A program made the position numbers and the translations under genes. Positions 12,659 through 24,500 of a stretch of DNA of 64,000 bases are shown here, one piece after another (within the stretch, counting starts at the first letter, position 1; each line of letters begins with the position of its first letter). Origin of the DNA: Pycnopodia helianthoides (taxonomy: Eukaryota > Echinodermata > Asteroidea > Forcipulatida > Asteriidae). Under the pieces are notes generated by a model that was not told where the DNA came from, made no database searches, and saw only the letters and a program-made list of their open reading frames with translations. Where the stretch lies: assembly GCA_032158295.1 (NCBI GenBank), contig CM063253.1, forward strand, positions 1 through 64,000. The letters run 5' to 3'.

Positions 12659-15600
12659 ATCAAGTATGCCATTCACTATTAAAAGCTAATTTAATGTTTA
12701 ATGAAAACTTATTCTTTATTGATTCATCATAAATCACAAGTTCACACAAGCTATGTTGTTCAAGTTGACATTATTAAGCTATAATTATTAGAAATGTTCA
12801 AAGGATTTCAAATAAATTTGGATTCTCATTACGTATCGGTTGATGAACAATGATTTTTCATTACACTTGATGATGATAACCTTCAAATAAGTCAAGCATT
12901 GTGTAAGCTTTCAGTTGCAATTTATAAATGGCTTGCTTGATTATTAAATATTGGTTTCCGTACAGAACGTTTTGTTTATTTAGACTTGAGAAAAAATTAA
13001 ACCTTAGAAGACACTTGTTTGGAATAGTTATGCAATACAAAGGCACATCATGAAGATGCAAGTCTAAGCCTCTTGTGAAGTTAGACTATTAAAGAAACCG
13101 AGTCAAATACTATTTCTACCTCCATGGTGCATCATACAGCGACTCGGCAGGGAAATAAGGAATGGAACATAACAGCAAGTGTCACAATTTTCACTGTAGA
13201 CCATTCCGGTACTGGATGTGCTGTATTCTGATGAAGAAAAAACAATAAACAGAGTATGACTTGATGAAAATATCTTCAGACATTTTTTCATAACCTATCA
13301 AGTCTCAAAAAAAAAATCATATAACACTATAAGTATAAGAATCATAGCACAATATTTTAAATGCATGAACAAATTTACAATAACTTATCTTTAGAATGTT
13401 TTTAAAATATGTAAATTTCTTTGAATAGAAAGTCTCGAAGTATTAGTTACGCAAAGTCATGTTATCCATACCAACAAAAAATGCAATGATTTACAAGGAA
13501 AATGGGCTCAACCAGAAGTTTTATTTCAATTCATTTGGAAATGTTCTAACTTGCAAAATAATTTGTGTCATTTTGAACTTTCAATAAACTACTGTAAATT
13601 TACCTCTTAAGAAAAGACCATTCATAATCATGATTTTGGCCAGGTACAATCATAGTTGACAACTGACAGGAGCAGTGAAGACTGAAGATGGCTCATATTG
13701 ACAGCTTCAACTCCTTTCTGTGTAGGCCCTACCAGTCCCGACCCAGTCATCAGACTCTCATCCCGCCATCAGACTCTGTTCCTTATGTTCCTTGATCACT
13801 GTACTAACTGGTAAAATAAACAAAATTCAACACTTAAAACATTTCAAGATTATAATTTAATAAGTGGAAGGTGCCCATACTGCTTTGGAAGTGAATAACT
13901 TATAAATCTTAACCTTTGGGGAAACTTCATCGAAAGGTTGTAACATATTTATGGCATCATATAGTTGATGGAACACATTCATCAAATCTGACCATTTTCT
14001 GACACTAGTGACAGAGCCAACAATCATACCAATCCCCATTGACCAATTCTTCCTCCTCCATGATCATTAAACGATCCTTAGTTTTAAAAAAGTCACTACT
14101 GGACACATTCATGTTGAAAGTGATTATGTTGAAACGAGGCTTACCATTGTATTCACCGTGTCGCGCCGATAAACACTGCCGTAAGTGCCGGTCTGAAACA
14201 CCCTTGACAAGCCGATATCACGTACGTCCGTTCATTTCATTCGGTGTATGATCAAAACGTAACCAATGTTAATCCTTTTTCTGCTTGAATTTTCTCATAT
14301 AATAAAAGTGATACGAATCACTGAAGCAGGTGGACATCTCAGTGGAACTAAGTCTTCAATTCCATGATCACCATCAAGCCACCAGAAGGGCGAAGAGGGA
14401 ACAATTTGACGCCAAACATAGCACAGGTTGAGAGAAACTCGTTTCTGCAGTGTTATGCCGCCATTGTTAAAAGTACGATGAACTGTGACATGTCCAAACG
14501 TGCACAGAAATCACGCCACGACGCATAGCCTTCAAGGCATGCAATGTGTAGGCGCACGTTCGTAGGTCTACCTGTGTTCTTTCAGTTTCACTATCGTGCG
14601 TTGTCACTGTGGGTCAACTTAAACGTGCGCCTTTTTCGACCTGATGTAAAGGTAAAAATATTGTCATCTGAGTGCAAAAGTTTGAGCAGGCTTAACGTTC
14701 TACACCTTGATACAAAACATTAAATAAAAAAATCGGTAGTTTTTGAGAAATGAATTTTTGAAATTTTCAACTTCCGATTTAAACCGGAAGTTAAGGTCAA
14801 ATGGGGTCAAGTTTTGTATAGGGTTTGTTGAACTTTTAACGACCTGTCCAATGATGTGTCGAATGTAAAAATCCAACATGCGGTTCCCGAGTTATGATTT
14901 TTTACAAATATTAAACTTTGATTTATTGTAATTCAAAACCTGATGACATCATCATGACATCATCAACTTTGTGTTGTCTTGGTATTGAGGTTCAAATGTT
15001 TAATGAGTTTCAATGTTCAATTCAATTTCAATCTTGAGTTATGTCGTAAATAAGCCCAAAAGTGATGTTTTTCAAGAAAAAAAACCAAAGGCAAACTTCG
15101 ACCCAGGGTAATGACTCGGAAGTAAAAGTCATACGATTTTGAGATAAAACTTTTTAAATGTTGCCCATGTCTTGGTCTATCATATGCCCAAATTTAATTA
15201 CTGTAGCTATAATATTCAGAGACATACAGGCATTGGCATGACGTCACTTTTTGAACTTAAATTGCTTGTAAATTGACACCTTATGACGTAATCGTGACGT
15301 CACAACTTATTTACCTTCTGCTAGTTATGTTCTAACTTCACATGAAGTTTCAAGTTGATCAAATGTTTGCAACTATGCAATTGCTTGCGGACAAGTCTCA
15401 TTCGGAAGAATAAGAAAAACTAAAAAGAAAACAAAAACCTAACAAAAACAATGAGTTGTTCGCGCTGTTGCACGAACACCTCAAAAATTCAATTGATGAC
15501 AAATCCTACAGAAGATGATTATTTGACCTGGGGATTTGAGAAGTAACTTAAAAGCAAATTTAAAAAATCCTTTGAAAAAACAATGAAGATGCACTTCTTA

Positions 15601-16018
15601 GAAATAGGAAAATAGAAAAATAGGGAAAAGGGCAAAGAATCCTCCTGTACTGGATAACAAGTCTAGCGATGGTCGGAGGGGGCTGGTTGTGAGCATTTGC
15701 TAGTACACTTAATGCAAAATAAAAACAAAAAGAACTGCTAGTGCCAGTATAGGCTAAAATTTCAAACATCATTTCACTCTCACTATATAATTATATGGAC
15801 TCGGTGAGAGCATGGTGCCAGGCTTGTGTGGGGTTTGGGTATTTATTGGAGCAGTTGTAGACTTGATTTCAAGTCTGAGATCACGGTTATTTCTCTGAAT
15901 CAGCCACGCAATACACCCCCACAGATTAGCTATCAAACGCCCTTAACCAATGACGGAGGTTAATCCACAAGAGTGCGCTATTTCAGGCAATATTGTATTG
16001 GCTATCGGGTAGACTATG
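12659..16018. other. intergenic, no gene recognised
   Basis: Mostly unique AT-rich DNA and CCGGAAGT-module repeats (14750-15370). A 35-codon frame with a strong start context lies at 13688-13795 (+), and a 60-codon frame at 13857-14039 (-). Neither resembles a known family. Confidence 0.5.
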
Positions 16019-16180
16019 GCCCTTTTCGAATTCACGGCTTTGGCTGCAAAATCGGCTTAGGCTAGCTAGGCTCCCTCAATTATTTTAACTTACGCATGCT
16101 TTGTGGTCAGGGTTTCAGACAAGAAAACTGGGCCTGAAGCCCAATCCGGAGCCAAAGCCGTGGATTCGAAAAGGGCCTAA
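16019..16180. mobile_element. 160-bp MITE with ggcccttttcgaa termini, copy 1
   Basis: ggcccttttcgaattcacgg at the left is mirrored by ccgtggattcgaaaagggcc at the right, enclosing about 110 bp. A sister copy of similar length is at 18027-18187. Confidence 0.8.
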
Positions 16181-16452
16181 AAGCCAAGATCGCAGACTTG
16201 GAACCAAGTCTAGAGCAGTTGTGGCTTGAGGTTGTTCAAGCTTGGTGCACTCATTGACACGACATGGCATTTAATTAATATTCCTTCACAAAATTATCTG
16301 CACATTTCAATTAATACAGGTGGTTGGAGGGCATTGCAATGTTTAGGATATTGAACTAAAATTTCTACGAAAGAGTTTGAGAGTAACTTGATATTTCCTC
16401 CATTTGGCAAGATAAACGCCCCCATCAGAATTGTAATATTCTACACTTACAC

Positions 16453-17379
16453 TTAAAGGTACCCACCGGCTTCGTTGGGCCATTTGGGCTACAAAATAGA
16501 CTAAAACATGATTCTAAAGGTCTTCCTGAAATGGAGAAGATTGGTTCATAAAAGAAACCATAAAATTTGGCCGTTTTTGAGCATTTTTCAGGTCACGTGA
16601 CTTTTCAGAACCAAAATGTGGTTCCGAAAAGTCACGTGATCTTCAGAGTTAGTTTTACTTACAGCCGTATAAAAGTAAATTACTGAACCAAATTCAAGTA
16701 TTTTTTTAAAAACAATTATTCATGAGTATTTGGCGAAAAAGACTATGTATTCAGTTTATGGATGCAAGTTGTAAATAATGATGAAAAATCGAACGTAAGA
16801 TTCGCATTCAGAGAGTCCGTGCACGGAAGCGTGTTTTACGGCGCATCAGCGTGGGGAGCTAGCGGGTAAACCTTGGGGGCATGTCCCGCACAGCCGGTGC
16901 AGTGTCTCGCCGGGCCAGAGAGACAAACCACGGAGGCATGAACTCGGAGCCTGTGGAGGGGTAGGGAGCCAGACCAACTATTGTCACGTTACGTGATGCC
17001 TGTGCTACACACGCGGCGGGACGAAGACGAATAGCTGCACGGTGTGGATCGGACTAGACTGTGTTTATGTCGGTTTTTTTAATTACACGTGAATTTGTGC
17101 TTGATGGATATGAAGACTGGATCCTTATGCCTCGCCATTGTTATAATTAATAAATAAACAGATCACTAGTCTGCTTAAAACAATGTCACGTAAACTTGAC
17201 CGTTGCAATGGCTGGAAAAGCGTATACGCTGACCTTTGACCACGTTTTGGTTTTTTCAAATTTTTCGTTAATTACGTGACATTTTGATGATTTTTTTTTA
17301 CAACCATCAAAAAATTATTTTCTGTGATTCAACATCACTTAATTAGGTAAACAGTAAGCCGGTGTGTCTGTCCCTTTAA
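16453..17379. mobile_element. 927-bp TTAA-flanked element with GC-rich core
   Basis: Ends ttaaaggtacccaccggctt and aagccggtgtgtctgtccctttaa are imperfect inverted repeats starting and ending in TTAA. Near the left end an inverted pair (ggtcacgtgacttttcagaacc / ggttccgaaaagtcacgtgatc, in two arms) carries two CACGTG E-boxes. The middle, 16800-17050, is markedly GC-rich against AT-rich surroundings. No open frame is recognised. Confidence 0.65.
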
Positions 17380-18026
17380 GGTTTGATGGGATTTTTTAGT
17401 ATTGTAGGCTTATGCCTTTTAACACCCCATATCCATTTTCACTCGGGTATCTGTCAAAGCTGATTTGTTGTCCTAGCATTGACCACTTTGGCTGGGAGTC
17501 TGTTCCAGTTATCCACTACTCGCTGTGTGAAGAATCTGAGATGAGCCCTTTGTTTAGCCTTTTTTTGAAGAGCTTCATGTCATGTCCTCTTGTACTACTT
17601 GTTTGTGAGAATGTGGAGTAGGACTTATATAATCCGTTGAAACTCAATAAACATGCCGAAATAGCCACTATGAAATATTTTTGTCAAAGGATTTCTGCCT
17701 AAATCCATCATGGCGACCTTGCAACATGTGCAGGGCCACGTCTCTCAATTTTTTTTCTTACGAATAGAAAATGAAGAAATTAGGTAGGTGTTACTTAGAA
17801 ATATTTTCCAACTTACCAACTATGTTTCTCTTGGTACAGAATACCCTGAAGAAACTTGGAAAGTCGAACACAAAACGAGAAGAAAACAGTGTAGTGGTTG
17901 GCGTTAGACATTAATGGATGGCAGCCATGCTGTTCAGAAGCTGTAGTCGAGTGCATTGCATTGAAACTAGCGCGCACAGGCTACCTCTAAAGACGATAGG
18001 ACAAAAAGGCAGAATACCAGCGAGTG
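17380..18026. other. intergenic, no gene recognised
   Basis: AT-rich DNA. The short open frame at 17412-17621 (+) has no recognisable match. No repeat of note. Confidence 0.5.
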
Positions 18027-18187
18027 GGCCCTTGTCGAAACCGCGAATCCGGCTCACGGGCTTCAGCTTAGGCTCCGTCCATCTGTTTGAAGACCAATAC
18101 TGAATTCACATGTACTCACATGTACACTTCATAATGACAGAGCCCAAGCCGAAGCCCAACCCAAATCCGTGGTTTCGAAAAGGGCCA
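18027..18187. mobile_element. 160-bp MITE with ggcccttttcgaa termini, copy 2
   Basis: Begins gggcccttgtcgaaaccgcg and ends ggtttcgaaaagggcc. Same termini and length as 16019-16180 but a different centre. Confidence 0.7.
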
Positions 18188-18771
18188 TTCGTACATGTTC
18201 CGTGCTAAGCACAATCCTCATTATGATACTCTGCCGCGAAGTGAACCAGCCAAGACCCACTGCGAGGGCTAATCACTTTTGCTGTATGCTGCTTTTAATA
18301 CGTTACATAATAGCTGCAGCGCGCCTTTCGTTGTCATTTAAAAACGAAGCTCACATGCAATGACAAATAGCGAAGCTCAAAACATCCAGTTGGATTCATA
18401 AAATATAAAGTGAAATTTAACACAGATTGACATTTAAAAGAGAGGTTTTCCGAGACAAAAAACTCTTACACATTCAGGAACAAAGACTTGAGATGGGTAA
18501 TTTTAAATCAATTTTATTTAATCATAGGAAAACGTTACTAATGTCAAGATTTCTCCATAGTACATTTGTTGTATTTCTATTTCGTAATTCAATTTGTTCA
18601 GGCCATTTTAAAGACTAGAGTGGATTGTTCCCTCTTTTATTCATACCCACCCCTCCCACCGTCCTACTGGTCGAGAACGCCCATGTGATTAGGGAAATCC
18701 CCTAAACAACGAAGTCTCCATATCAGCTGGATGTTCGAAATTAGACTGACTGAAAATTATATGAGTCTGAT

Positions 18772-19165
18772 TTAAAGGAACATTACAGAATTGGTAAGAA
18801 CAAAACTTGTAAAATATACTTTTTGATCACAAATTTACATTAAACTTACACGGTCTAATGATGATGATAGTAGAAAACATCCCTTGAAATATTTCTGTCT
18901 GAAATGCCATATTTGATGAGAAATGAATAAACTAATTTTCCGATTGGAGTTTATCGCTCAGTGAGCGTTTTATTCATTTGTTGAATCTATATGATTTCAT
19001 GCAAATGTGTAATCGGTTTTTCACTATTTTCTCGTGACCAAGATGGTCGATCGATCTCAAACCTCTACAGGTTTGTCAGTTTATGTATATGGTGGATTAC
19101 ATAAAGTGCTTACACTGCCAGCAACTGTTTTGTTAGCAAAAACCAATTCTGTATTGTTCCTTTAA
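18772..19165. mobile_element. 394-bp TTAA-flanked MITE, copy 2 (inverted relative to copy 1)
   Basis: Begins ttaaaggaacattacagaat and ends gtattgttcctttaa; its reverse complement follows 10899-11291 along the whole length with scattered substitutions. Confidence 0.87.
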
Positions 19166-19448
19166 TTAAGCAACCTACTGATACCACAATTGGTCGACCT
19201 TTGCTCCCCGGTCATACTATATCTGACCCTTCAACTGATTTTGCCATTGAGCAATCTATCAGTTGCTCTAGTAACTGGAAGTGTTTTTATATCATCACTA
19301 AATAAATCAACAATTATTTGATTCACCTAATTTAGTTACGACGGTTGATGGCACCCCAATGGTTGACTTTGCAGACGACTCAACACGTTTACACAATAAA
19401 TCACTAAGACTAACACTGTTAGTAACAGTCAGTAACACATTGCACAGT

Positions 19449-19595
19449 ATGTCTGGAGTGGATCACAACAACTTGATAACTTTAGATGACTTTGAGAAGT
19501 ATGCGAGAGACAATCTTCCTACAAGTGTATTTAATCATGCCAGTTGGTGCAGATGACCAACAGACCCGCCACGATATTCGGAATGCCTTCAAAAG
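19449..19595 (+). pseudogene. frameshifted exon resembling the start of a 2-hydroxyacid oxidase (HAO/glycolate oxidase)
   Basis: From ATG 19449 the frame reads MSGVDHNNLITLDDFEKYAR then DNLPTSVFNHAS. One extra T near 19543 shifts frame, and the next frame gives GADDQQTRHDIRNAFKR up to a possible donor AAAAG|GTCAGA. The pattern D-[FY]-E-x-[HY]-A-[RK]-x-x-L-P-x-S-[VI], then GADDxxT and AFxR, is that of the N-terminus of FMN-dependent 2-hydroxyacid oxidases, and the break point matches a natural exon end (before WKLYPR in human HAO1). No downstream exons are seen before the SINE at 20 kb. Likely an isolated pseudo-exon; a real gene with a sequencing error is the alternative. Confidence 0.6.
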
Positions 19596-20011
19596 GTCAG
19601 ATGTAAAGGTGAATTCCTTTGTCGTGGTCGTAACCCGCTCTGGTCTCTACTCCTCTACTCTATACTTATTAAGTACAACTACAAGTTTATGACTAAAACG
19701 AACCTCATAGTTCTAGCAGAAGCTCTATTCATGAGCTGCTTGCGAATAGACGAACAGTTCAAAAGAGTCCTAGTTGTTCTAACTAATCAGTGACTGTATG
19801 CAGGCAGGGCAGACCAGTCTGAAAGAGAAAGCCAGATAATACATGGCTGCTTCAATGATTGTAACCCTCGGAAAGATGGTTACAACCTTGTTTCTACCTC
19901 TATGATCAGGGCCCAGTTTCATAGAGTTGCACAAGAAGTAACTAAGCACAACAAAATATGCTTACCAGAATAAGGTTACCAGCCAAACTAAAATGTAGTG
20001 TGTACAATGGC

Positions 20012-20182
20012 GTGTCGTGGCCGAGCGGATAAGAGCACTGGACTCAAGCTCTGGTGCTTCTGTTTAGCAGAGTGTGGGTTCGAGTCCTGGTCATGACACT
20101 TGTGTCCTTTAAGCAAGACACTTATCCATTATTGGTGCATCCCTCCGATGGGATGTAGAGCTGTTGGTCCCGTGTGTTGTGT
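20012..20182 (+). mobile_element. tRNA-Leu-derived SINE
   Basis: 20012-20100 folds as a tRNA: acceptor arms tgtcgtg and catgaca, A-box tggccgagcggataag, anticodon arm ggactcaagc (CAA, Leu type), a long variable arm, B-box ggttcgagtcc. A SINE body follows (ctttaagcaagacacttatcc...). The long variable arm and CAA anticodon point to tRNA-Leu ancestry. Confidence 0.85.
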
Positions 20183-20184
20183 AA

Positions 20185-20705
20185 TAAGGGAATAAAAGGG
20201 TAGTGACGCGGTCTTAACCGGCCGTTTAAAACCGGCAGGGTCGTGGTCGTGTGATAAAGGACCGAGCCGAAGCCAGGTCCTTTATCGCACGGCCACGGCC
20301 CTGCAAGGTTTTAAATGGTCAGTTAAGACCAAGTCACTACTCTTTTATTCCCATTCATAAATGCCCTTTTTGATAAAAAGCGTAATATTGTTGGAAAATC
20401 TCCACTTTTCTGTTAACTTTCATTTTCTGTCACGTCCTCGAGCCCTGTTTCGCGAAGGATATACGTACAACGCTCAACAGTTGTGCGTACGCGCGCGTCA
20501 TAACACTAACATGTTTTTAGATTGAATACCAGTATGTGGCGATTGCGTTTCGCGTAAATTAGCGCCTGCGTATAACCTTGTGCGCCACAGGTGTGTTTAA
20601 ACACTTCTAGCCGTGCAGTATCATCTGTTTAAACACAGCCACGTGACACGCTCTTCACCAATCAGAATGGATAAACTCTCCGAGGTATTTATGACTGCCG
20701 GTTAA
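20185..20705. mobile_element. composite palindromic element, copy 1
   Basis: A near-perfect hairpin of about 160 bp (gggaataaaagggtagtgac ... gtcactactcttttattccc, with ataaaggacc / ggtcctttat near the centre) is followed by about 350 bp that starts cattcataaat and ends atttatgac. Same arrangement and orientation as 43041-43553. Confidence 0.82.
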
Positions 20706-20727
20706 ACAGGCCCGCCGGAAGGTATTT

Positions 20728-21190
20728 AAAAGTGGGGGGCAGGGGCGGATCCAGGATTTTTTTACACGGGGGGGGGGTGCACAATGGTGTTTAGAGGGAA
20801 GACAAAAAATGGGTGGGGTCCAGGGGCCAGCCTTACGGCCCCTGGTGGGGTCCAGGGGCGAAGCCCCGTTGGGGGTTCAGGGGGAAAACATTCCCCTGAA
20901 GCTCTGAGCCTTTGGCGTTCTGTGGGGTTAAAAATCAAGCCTCCATGTGCTTAAAACAGAGAAATAGACACACTTTTATAGGAAATCAGATCCATATAAA
21001 TTTACTATAAGTTTACATATAAGTTTACTTGAAAAATTTCTGTAAAACCGATGGTGGGGTCCAGGGGTGAAGCCCTGTAAGGTGGGGGTCCTGTAAGCTT
21101 TTAGCTTTTGGCATTTTGAGGGGTGACAAACCAAGCCTCCATGTGCCTAAAAGGGGGAAAAGACACCACACACACTTGTGGCCAATTTTT
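20728..21190. repeat. GC-rich dispersed repeat ('ggtggggtccaggggcgaagcccc')
   Basis: Opens with aggggcggatccaggatttt and a G10 run. Two related blocks (ggggtccaggggcgaagccc ... aagcctccatgtgcttaaaa) near 20850-20960 and 21055-21165 make a partial tandem of about 215 bp. Resembles abundant high-copy repeats of marine invertebrates; class uncertain. Confidence 0.55.
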
Positions 21191-21239
21191 AAGCAGGCAG
21201 ATAGTTAAACAAAAAAATTAATAAATAAAAAAATTCCAC

Positions 21240-21505
21240 ATTTAAAAAAGAAAATCCCGGTTCCGGCGGCCCTGGGTTCCTGGTTTGATTTGCTGCATAT
21301 TGCGCCACAACACCTTGTAAACCATTACATCGTGCTATCTTGTGCCTTTGAAGGTTTCTGAAACAGATATATGGCGCCATACAAATGCTGTAAATCATCA
21401 TCATCATCAATTTGTGACTGGTATCCTGCTCATTTCTGCTCAGCAAAAAGATTTTAAGCAATATTTTATGCTTAAGCATCAGCTCTATGAAATTGGGCCC
21501 TGATG
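21240..21505 (-). repeat. dispersed 'gggcccaatttcata' repeat
   Basis: The minus strand reads gggcccaatttcatagagct followed by gcttaagcataaaatattgc. The same opening occurs at 19917 (+), 22985 (+), 48640 (+) and 49207 (+), so this is a high-copy family. Its ends are not sharp, so I cannot classify it. Confidence 0.6.
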
Positions 21506-24500
21506 ATGAAACAATTAAGCCAGCCAATTGTGTATGTTGAGCATTCATGTATTTGATCAATCAATGCTTACTAACCACCAATATTGTGGGAATGGGGGGA
21601 GTCCCACCAATTCTTTAAGGACTCCATGAACCATACTCTCATTGTTCTCATGCATATGCAACATATCGGCAAGCTTGTCCCCACAGTTTTTGAGTCCACA
21701 TTCAAGACCCCAATCATCAGGTATATGTTGGGAATGAGATAGTCACCTCCAGAGAAACACGATGTACAACGTCATGGATGCTTTATGGATAACACCTGTG
21801 GAGGGCTATCTGTCAGTTTGTTTAGAATGAAATGGGAGGGATCTAATTAATTATGCACAAATATAGAACTTGATGTTTATTCAAAACCATTTTAGGTATA
21901 ACAGCCTTTCCTGCACAGCAATTTACACTTTATGTGTAAGTTTATAGCTATAAATAGGTGGTTAAATTGAGACAATTTGTGTTGTATCATATTGGTCAGC
22001 ACTTCAAAATAACACACCCTGGGTAGACAGTAAAACCCGTAAGATCCACAAGAAATTTCAAAACCAACTCCAAACACGCCAGAATACTCAAACATTAAAA
22101 TATTTACAGAACAGTTTGCATATGTCATTTTAATACTTTCAGCATAATATACAAATCCACTAAGAAATGGTTCAGAATTGATTGATAAATATTAATTCTG
22201 CTGATAATTCCCCAGACAATTTTGTCATTAATTTATTTCTCACACATGTAATTTGTCACAATTAAGGACACCCAAAAAAGTTTCGCATAATTTATAATGT
22301 CAGCATACTGTTATTCAAAAAGCCTCGAATTGCAAAAGATAACAGCAAATTTTAACAAACACTTATATTAACAAAAAGGAATACTGAAGAAAAGTATGGA
22401 ATAGCTCAAATATCAAATAAATAACGGTAAAACTACATTTAAGGTAAGGAGGTTTAGATGCATGTAATAAGAGAACAAATTTTAACCTGAACACAACAAC
22501 TTTGTGCTGTTTCCAGATGATGCATGGGATATCAAAATGATATGGAGTGCATCTCGCACAGTTTCTCCTGAAATGCACACTGCACAGTAACACACTGAAA
22601 ATCTGACTCTTGAAATGGCACAAGGAAGATTTATCATGCGATGACCACAGGTGAATTGAGTCAAAACAAAACCATTCCACTCTCATGTACTAAACATATA
22701 CACCTGTGTAAAACAATTAATGACAATTTTAACAAATTTAATTAATAACTCATGACACTGCCATAAATATAAATGATTTTCTAATGGCAACAATTTGATA
22801 GAGGGGATAGGATGCCAAATGCAGAAAATAAATGTTTAAGTTACGGAATGCTATACAAATAAAGTGCTATACAAATAAAGTACGATACAAACTTAAGTAC
22901 TGTAGTGTATAGTCCAAAGTCAAATCAAATTCTGTAGTTATTTTGCATAGCCTTATAACTGCTGATAACCCTAGACAAATATGTGTTCCTAGGCCAAATT
23001 TCACAGAGCTGTTTTTCAGAAAATGCAGCTCAGTGAACCAGCCGCAAACTGTTATCAAAGGGCATTTTGGCTGGTAACCTGCATCTGCTATTAAAGTTAA
23101 ACATTTTGGCACTAAGCAGTTTTGTACATATTGACCACAGCAGTTTTTAACAAACATTTTCTAAGCACAGATAAACTTTGCTTTATAGCAAAGAATATGT
23201 TACCAGGAAATATCAGATCTTGGCCAGGGGTGCATTACCCTTGCGCTGACAGTGCAAACATTTGCAAAAAAAATTCTGCCCAAAAAGAATGTGCACTGCC
23301 AATGCTAGCAAACATCAGCAACAGGTGGCGAACATTATTCTGAGGTGTTTTGGGGGGCTTTAAAAATGGCAAAACAATTTTAAGATGGCAAAAAAGTAAG
23401 TTGATAATACAACTTTGTTGCCAAAATAATTAAACTGTATTTTTCAGAAGTGAGTAGAGCGCAGTGACGGCAGTCCAAATCTTTTTGCAAACAAAGGTTT
23501 GGAAAACTTGCGGCTGTGACTTTGAAAAATTAAGGTCTATTGAACCCTTGAACCAAAATCCCACATGAACCCTTGAACCAAAATCCCACATGGTAACTGT
23601 CTGCAACAATCACCATTTTGGGAGTCAAATTGCACATGAAAATTGTAGTTAGCGCGTAAATGCAGCATCACCTAATAAGCGCACTACACTACATAACACA
23701 CAGGGACATTGACTCTCAATATGGCGCAACCAAGATTATTGTGTCTGGTGTATTAGGTCAACACCCTTTGATAGAATTAGATCTTTAATGATTAACAGCA
23801 GAGATGTGGGAAATTATACTTGGCCGCGATCATCACGTCAGTACGATAGCTACATAGTGCACTGGATCCAATAACTTTCTCAGAGATTTATCTGTCAAAG
23901 AAAATGGACAGACACAAATGTTAAGGTCACGTCACTTGAGGAAATCCACACGAAACCATTTCTAGGTAATCTCACCAGTCCATTCACCATCACATGCCAG
24001 ATATGAATTTTGCTGTTTACAAAGCGTGCAATTATTCACAAACAGAGTAAATGCGCATGCGCAGTAGACTGGTGCACATGCAATAGTCTACTACGTACAA
24101 GATTACTGAAGCATACCTGGAGCTGCTGCATGGATGTAGGTAGTACGCACGCGCGAACATTGCCCTAGTTCCATACAAATGAAAAGATGTATATGGTGGC
24201 ACAGGTAATTGTCAATACGCGTTTTTCTCTTAGAGATTATTGTGCACCATAAACATGCCACCGAATATGTATGAGGTATTGTAAAACAAATATAACTAGA
24301 AATGAGTTGTAACAAACAAACACTGGGGTTTCGGTTGTATTGTCAATGATAAACATTTAAATTAATGTAATAATTAATTTCACACATGATGACATCAGGA
24401 TGTCGAAAACATGTTTTTCGTACTAACTTTGTAAAAAGCTACAAGACGGCCCAAAGATTGTGGCTTTATGACATGTGGTTATAGATATGTATTATTTTTT

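Larger units (their letters stand above)
10770..15481. mobile_element. candidate long element with aggtgttcg termini, interrupted by nested insertions
   Basis: aggtgttcg occurs at 10770 and its inverse cgaacacct at 15473-15481, the same termini as the 1.2-kb element at 25208-26408. Inside are diverged modules of roughly 120 bp (ttatgacatgnggttcaggagatatgatt ... ttcctgtttggaccggaag ... ggtcanngtggggtca) at 10790-10880, 11320-11860 and 14750-15370. A 393-bp TTAA element and a foldback element sit within it. Treating it as one element is inference. Confidence 0.4.

Noticed and set aside
13688..13795. 35-codon frame with strong Kozak context (MAHIDSFNSFLC...)
   Set aside because: Too short to support without transcripts or a homologue.
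13857..14039. 60-codon minus-strand frame (MGIGMIVGSVTSVRKWSDLM...)
   Set aside because: No family recognised and no coherent neighbouring exons.
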